Shown piece by piece: positions 41,989-44,566 of a DNA stretch of 44,566 bases. Made by a program: the position numbers and the translations under genes. A model generated the notes under the pieces. The model made no database searches. It was not told the DNA's origin and was given only the letters and a program-made list of their open reading frames with translations. Every line of letters starts with the position of its first letter. Position 1 is the stretch's first letter. Source of the stretch: an uncultured Lachnospiraceae bacterium (lineage in GTDB: Bacteria > Bacillota > Clostridia > Lachnospirales > Lachnospiraceae); contig CAOKOL010000031.1 in NCBI GenBank assembly GCA_948470335.1, positions 1 through 44,566 of the forward strand, in the 5' to 3' direction.

Positions 41989-42984
41989 GTGAAAAAATCG
42001 GGAATAACAATAGGATTAGCAGTATCCTTATTGATACTGTCAATCCTGTCACTGTTTATCGGGGTCATTGATCTGGACACTTTGTCACTTTTGTCCGGAG
42101 ATGTATGGCAGCTCAGAATTTTTATCATTTCAAGACTGCCTCGGCTGCTCGCCCTCCTGTGTACCGGAATCGGAATGAGTGTGGCGGGCCTTATCATGCA
42201 GCAGCTTTGCATGAATAAATTCGTGTCGCCCACCACAGGCGCAACCATTTCCTCCGCGCAATTTGGAATTTTGCTGGCATTGCTGTTTATGCCGGATTCT
42301 ACGCTTTGGGGAAGGGCGCTGTTCGCCTTTGCCGCGGCTGTCGCCGGAACATGGGGTTTTGTCTGGTTTATTCAGCGTATCCAATTTAAGGATGTTGTCA
42401 TGGTGCCTTTGGTCGGAATCATGTTCAGCAATATCATCGGAGGCATCACAAATTTTCTCGCCTACAAGTTTGAAATGACCCAGGCCCTTTCCACCTGGCT
42501 CACCGGACATTTTTCGCTGGTGCTGAAAGGCAGGTATGAACTGGTTTATCTGGCAGTTCCGCTGGTAATCCTTGCTTTTCTATACGCAAACCACTTTAAC
42601 ATCGTGGGCATGGGCCGGGACTTTTCAAAAAATCTCGGTGTCAATTATAACGTCATCTTATTTATGGGGCTGACCATCGCGGCGATGATCACAGCCAGTG
42701 TGGTAGTGGTGGTAGGCGCTGTCTCCTACATAGGCCTGATTGTCCCAAATGTGGTTTCCCTGTTCAAGGGCGATAACATACGGGGAACCCTGGCAGATAC
42801 CGCATTATTCGGCGCGCTGTTTGTACTGGTCTGCGACATGGCCGGACGTATTGTCATTGCGCCCTATGAACTGCCCATTGAGCTGATCATAGGAATCATC
42901 GGAAGCATATTGTTCATCATGCTCCTGTTCTACAGGCTTCGCGGCGGCAGAACATCTATCAGGCTGGGAGGTGCGGTCAAATGA
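41989..42984 (+). CDS. Iron-chelate ABC permease, FecCD family (YclN/CeuB-like)
   Basis: 331 residues, about nine spans. Family hallmarks RLPRLLALLCTGIGMSVAGLIMQ, NKFVSPTTGAT, ATPase-coupling region LGVNYNVILFMGL and YIGLIVPNVV. Start is GTG with AAGGGAG 9 bases upstream. Sequence style and pairing with the next gene recall YclNO/CeuBC catechol-siderophore importers. No binding protein lies upstream; it is probably beyond the window. Iron control is inferred from the two DtxR-like palindromes in the leader. Confidence 0.9.
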   Translation: MKKSGITIGLAVSLLILSILSLFIGVIDLDTLSLLSGDVWQLRIFIISRLPRLLALLCTGIGMSVAGLIMQQLCMNKFVSPTTGATISSAQFGILLALLFMPDSTLWGRALFAFAAAVAGTWGFVWFIQRIQFKDVVMVPLVGIMFSNIIGGITNFLAYKFEMTQALSTWLTGHFSLVLKGRYELVYLAVPLVILAFLYANHFNIVGMGRDFSKNLGVNYNVILFMGLTIAAMITASVVVVVGAVSYIGLIVPNVVSLFKGDNIRGTLADTALFGALFVLVCDMAGRIVIAPYELPIELIIGIIGSILFIMLLFYRLRGGRTSIRLGGAVK

Positions 42985-43955
42985 GGATGGAAATTTATCG
43001 TTCCAATTTAAGAAAGCTCCTCTTTCTGACGGTGCTTGCGGCTTTGGCTGCCGCTATGTACATGACAGTGGAGGTGAATTTTGAAAATGCCAGGCTCCTG
43101 CACTATTCATTGAAGATACGCGCCCCAAAGCTGACTGCCATGCTGATCGCAGCCTCTGCCATCGGCGGAGCGTCCATTGTCTTTCAGTCCATTATCAATA
43201 ACACCATTGTGACACCCTGCCTTTTGGGAATGAACTCCTTATACACTCTCACCCATACAGCGGTGGTGTTTGCGGCAGGTTCCGGCAGTATCCTTGCAGC
43301 CAATGCCAACGCCGCGTTTGCCACAGATCTGGTTTTGATGGGGATTACGGCAACGGTTCTTTACAGTTACCTGTTCCGCAAAACCAACCACAATGTACTG
43401 TATGTGCTTCTGGTGGGTACTGTTTTGACATCCTTTTTCGGGAGTATTCAGTCTGCCATGATCCGAACCATGGATCCCAATGAATATGACAGTCTGCTGA
43501 GTACCCTGGTCGCAAGCTTCAGCAATATCAACAGCGAAATTATCCTGTTTACAGTGATAGTGCTTGCGGCGGTTGTTTTTGCTTTGCGAAAAGAGCTTGC
43601 GCTTCTGGACGTGATTACCCTGGGCAGGGAGCAGGCCATCAATCTTGGAGTGGATTATGACCGCACAATCCGCCGATTGCTTTTGGGCGTAACGCTCTGC
43701 ATTGCCGCAGCCACAGCTATGGTAGGGCCGATCTCCTTTTTAGGCCTGATCATTGCGAATCTGGCAAGGCAGTTTCTGAAAACCTACCGCCACAGCTTTT
43801 TAATAACAGGCTCCTCCTTATTTGGAATGCTTGTGCTTGTAGGCGGACAGCTGGCTGTGGAACATGTTTTTTCCTACGCAATACCGGTCAGCGTGTTTAT
43901 CACGGCAGGCGGCGGTATTTATTTTCTTTACCTGCTTTTGAGAAAAGAAAAATAG
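42981..43955 (+). CDS. Iron-chelate ABC permease, FecCD family (YclO/CeuC-like)
   Basis: 324 residues, second permease of the heterodimer: RAPKLTAMLIAASAIGGASI, NNTIVTPCLLGMNSLY, GREQAINLGVDYDRTIR and the GPISFLGLIIANLARQ loop. Start overlaps the first permease stop by 4 bases, coupling their synthesis. Confidence 0.92.
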   Translation: MRMEIYRSNLRKLLFLTVLAALAAAMYMTVEVNFENARLLHYSLKIRAPKLTAMLIAASAIGGASIVFQSIINNTIVTPCLLGMNSLYTLTHTAVVFAAGSGSILAANANAAFATDLVLMGITATVLYSYLFRKTNHNVLYVLLVGTVLTSFFGSIQSAMIRTMDPNEYDSLLSTLVASFSNINSEIILFTVIVLAAVVFALRKELALLDVITLGREQAINLGVDYDRTIRRLLLGVTLCIAAATAMVGPISFLGLIIANLARQFLKTYRHSFLITGSSLFGMLVLVGGQLAVEHVFSYAIPVSVFITAGGGIYFLYLLLRKEK

Positions 43956-43971
43956 GAGGATATGCAGACAT

Positions 43972-44566
43972 ATGAAAGCAGCACAGCTTACAAAACAATA
44001 CGGCGGAAAGCGAGTCGTGGACGATGTCACCTTTGAGATACCTAAGGGTAAGGTGATTTCCCTGATCGGCCCCAACGGCGCGGGAAAATCTACAGTCATG
44101 GGCATGATTTCCCGGCTGATTGCGGCAGACAGCGGGACTGTGGGGCTTGCCGGAAAAGACATCCGTGGGTGGAAAAGTAAAGAACTGGCTAAAAAACTGG
44201 CGATCCTGACCCAGCACAACCAGGTGCAGATGAAGCTTACGGTACGGGAACTCGTTGCTTTTGGCAGATTCCCTTATTCCGGAAACCATCTGAAATCCGA
44301 GGATGTGGAGATCGTAAACCGCGCCATCGGCTATATGGAACTGGAGAAATTTCAGGACAGGTTTATTGATGAATTGTCCGGCGGACAAAGGCAGAGGGCC
44401 TATATCGCCATGGTCATCGCCCAAGACACGGAATACATACTTCTTGACGAGCCCACCAACAATCTTGATATTTACCATGCCACAAATATGATGAAAATCG
44501 TCCGCCGCCTGTGCGATGAGCTGGGCAAGACGGTGATTTTAGTGCTGCACGAAATCAACTACGCGG
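43972..44566 (+). CDS. Iron-chelate ABC ATPase (YclP/FecE-like), cut by window end
   Basis: 198 residues visible, still open at base 44566. Walker A GPNGAGKST, Q-loop LTQHNQVQMKLTVRELV, signature ELSGGQRQRAYIAMV, Walker B YILLDEPTNNLD and the switch His in LVLHEINYA are present; the C-terminal ~50 residues are missing. AGGAGG lies 12 bases before ATG. Completes the importer with the two FecCD permeases. Confidence 0.92.
   Translation, partial: MKAAQLTKQYGGKRVVDDVTFEIPKGKVISLIGPNGAGKSTVMGMISRLIAADSGTVGLAGKDIRGWKSKELAKKLAILTQHNQVQMKLTVRELVAFGRFPYSGNHLKSEDVEIVNRAIGYMELEKFQDRFIDELSGGQRQRAYIAMVIAQDTEYILLDEPTNNLDIYHATNMMKIVRRLCDELGKTVILVLHEINYA

Overview
The window looks like chromosomal core DNA from a low-to-mid GC Firmicute of class Clostridia, most likely Lachnospiraceae. 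The basis is Clostridia/Bacilli-type gene order (ireB-ruvX-DUF1292-rnj-mltG-like-trmR-U32 peptidase, close to the Bacillus yrzL-yrrK-yrzB-yrrL-yrrM-yrrN/O order), strong AGGAGG ribosome sites, some TTG/GTG starts, a single-chain glycyl-tRNA synthetase, DUF3788 proteins and large J-domain/Hsp70 pairs. No rRNA, tRNA, CRISPR array, prophage or complete insertion sequence was seen.

Layout. 0-0.6 kb: a NifX/NifB-like protein with a Cys-rich tail, separated by a bidirectional terminator from a long leftward housekeeping block. 0.6-19.2 kb, nearly all minus strand: glyQS, a lipoprotein, recO-era-M16C protease, YdcF-like, U32 peptidase, trmR, MltG-like membrane protein, rnj, DUF1292, ruvX, ireB, mtaB, then thiI and a nifS-type desulfurase, a HEPN remnant and rsmE. 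One HPr-like gene points right.

19.2-33.5 kb is the accessory core: a small membrane protein, a DUF3788 protein, a gene relic, then a two-gene operon of a giant J-domain protein and an Hsp70, a five-gene NikABCDE/Dpp-like ABC importer and two paralogous SAM methyltransferases. Five promoter-like sites in 25.87-33.51 kb share one architecture: a C-tract/G-tract palindrome (roughly TTTATCCCCC-GGGGG) placed directly before a CTTGTAC-like -35 box, with a -10 hexamer 16-17 bp further on. One precedes Hsp70, one the methyltransferases, two in tandem the ABC operon, and one drives an apparently gene-less rightward transcript. I infer a single regulon joining chaperone, importer and methyltransferases; the regulator and the substrate are not visible here. 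This is the best candidate for an undescribed system in the window.

33.7-41.7 kb: an RluA-type pseudouridine synthase, a small membrane protein, a second DUF3788 protein, an MFS transporter divergent from an AraC regulator, YciI-like, a WYL regulator with a near-perfect operator palindrome, an XRE/TPR regulator and a GT-B glycosyltransferase. 41.7-44.6 kb: an iron-chelate importer operon (two FecCD permeases and an ATPase cut by the window end) behind a strong promoter, two DtxR-like palindromes and an attenuator-like hairpin.

A second structural theme is a dispersed ~100-120 bp intergenic palindromic repeat (copies near 1, 16.7, 16.8, 18.46, 36.63, 38.11 and, partly, 38.24 kb). Its stems differ between copies but keep pairing, and its edges supply stop codons or spurious N-terminal extensions to neighbouring genes. 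Several start codons were moved inward from the longest open frame for that reason.
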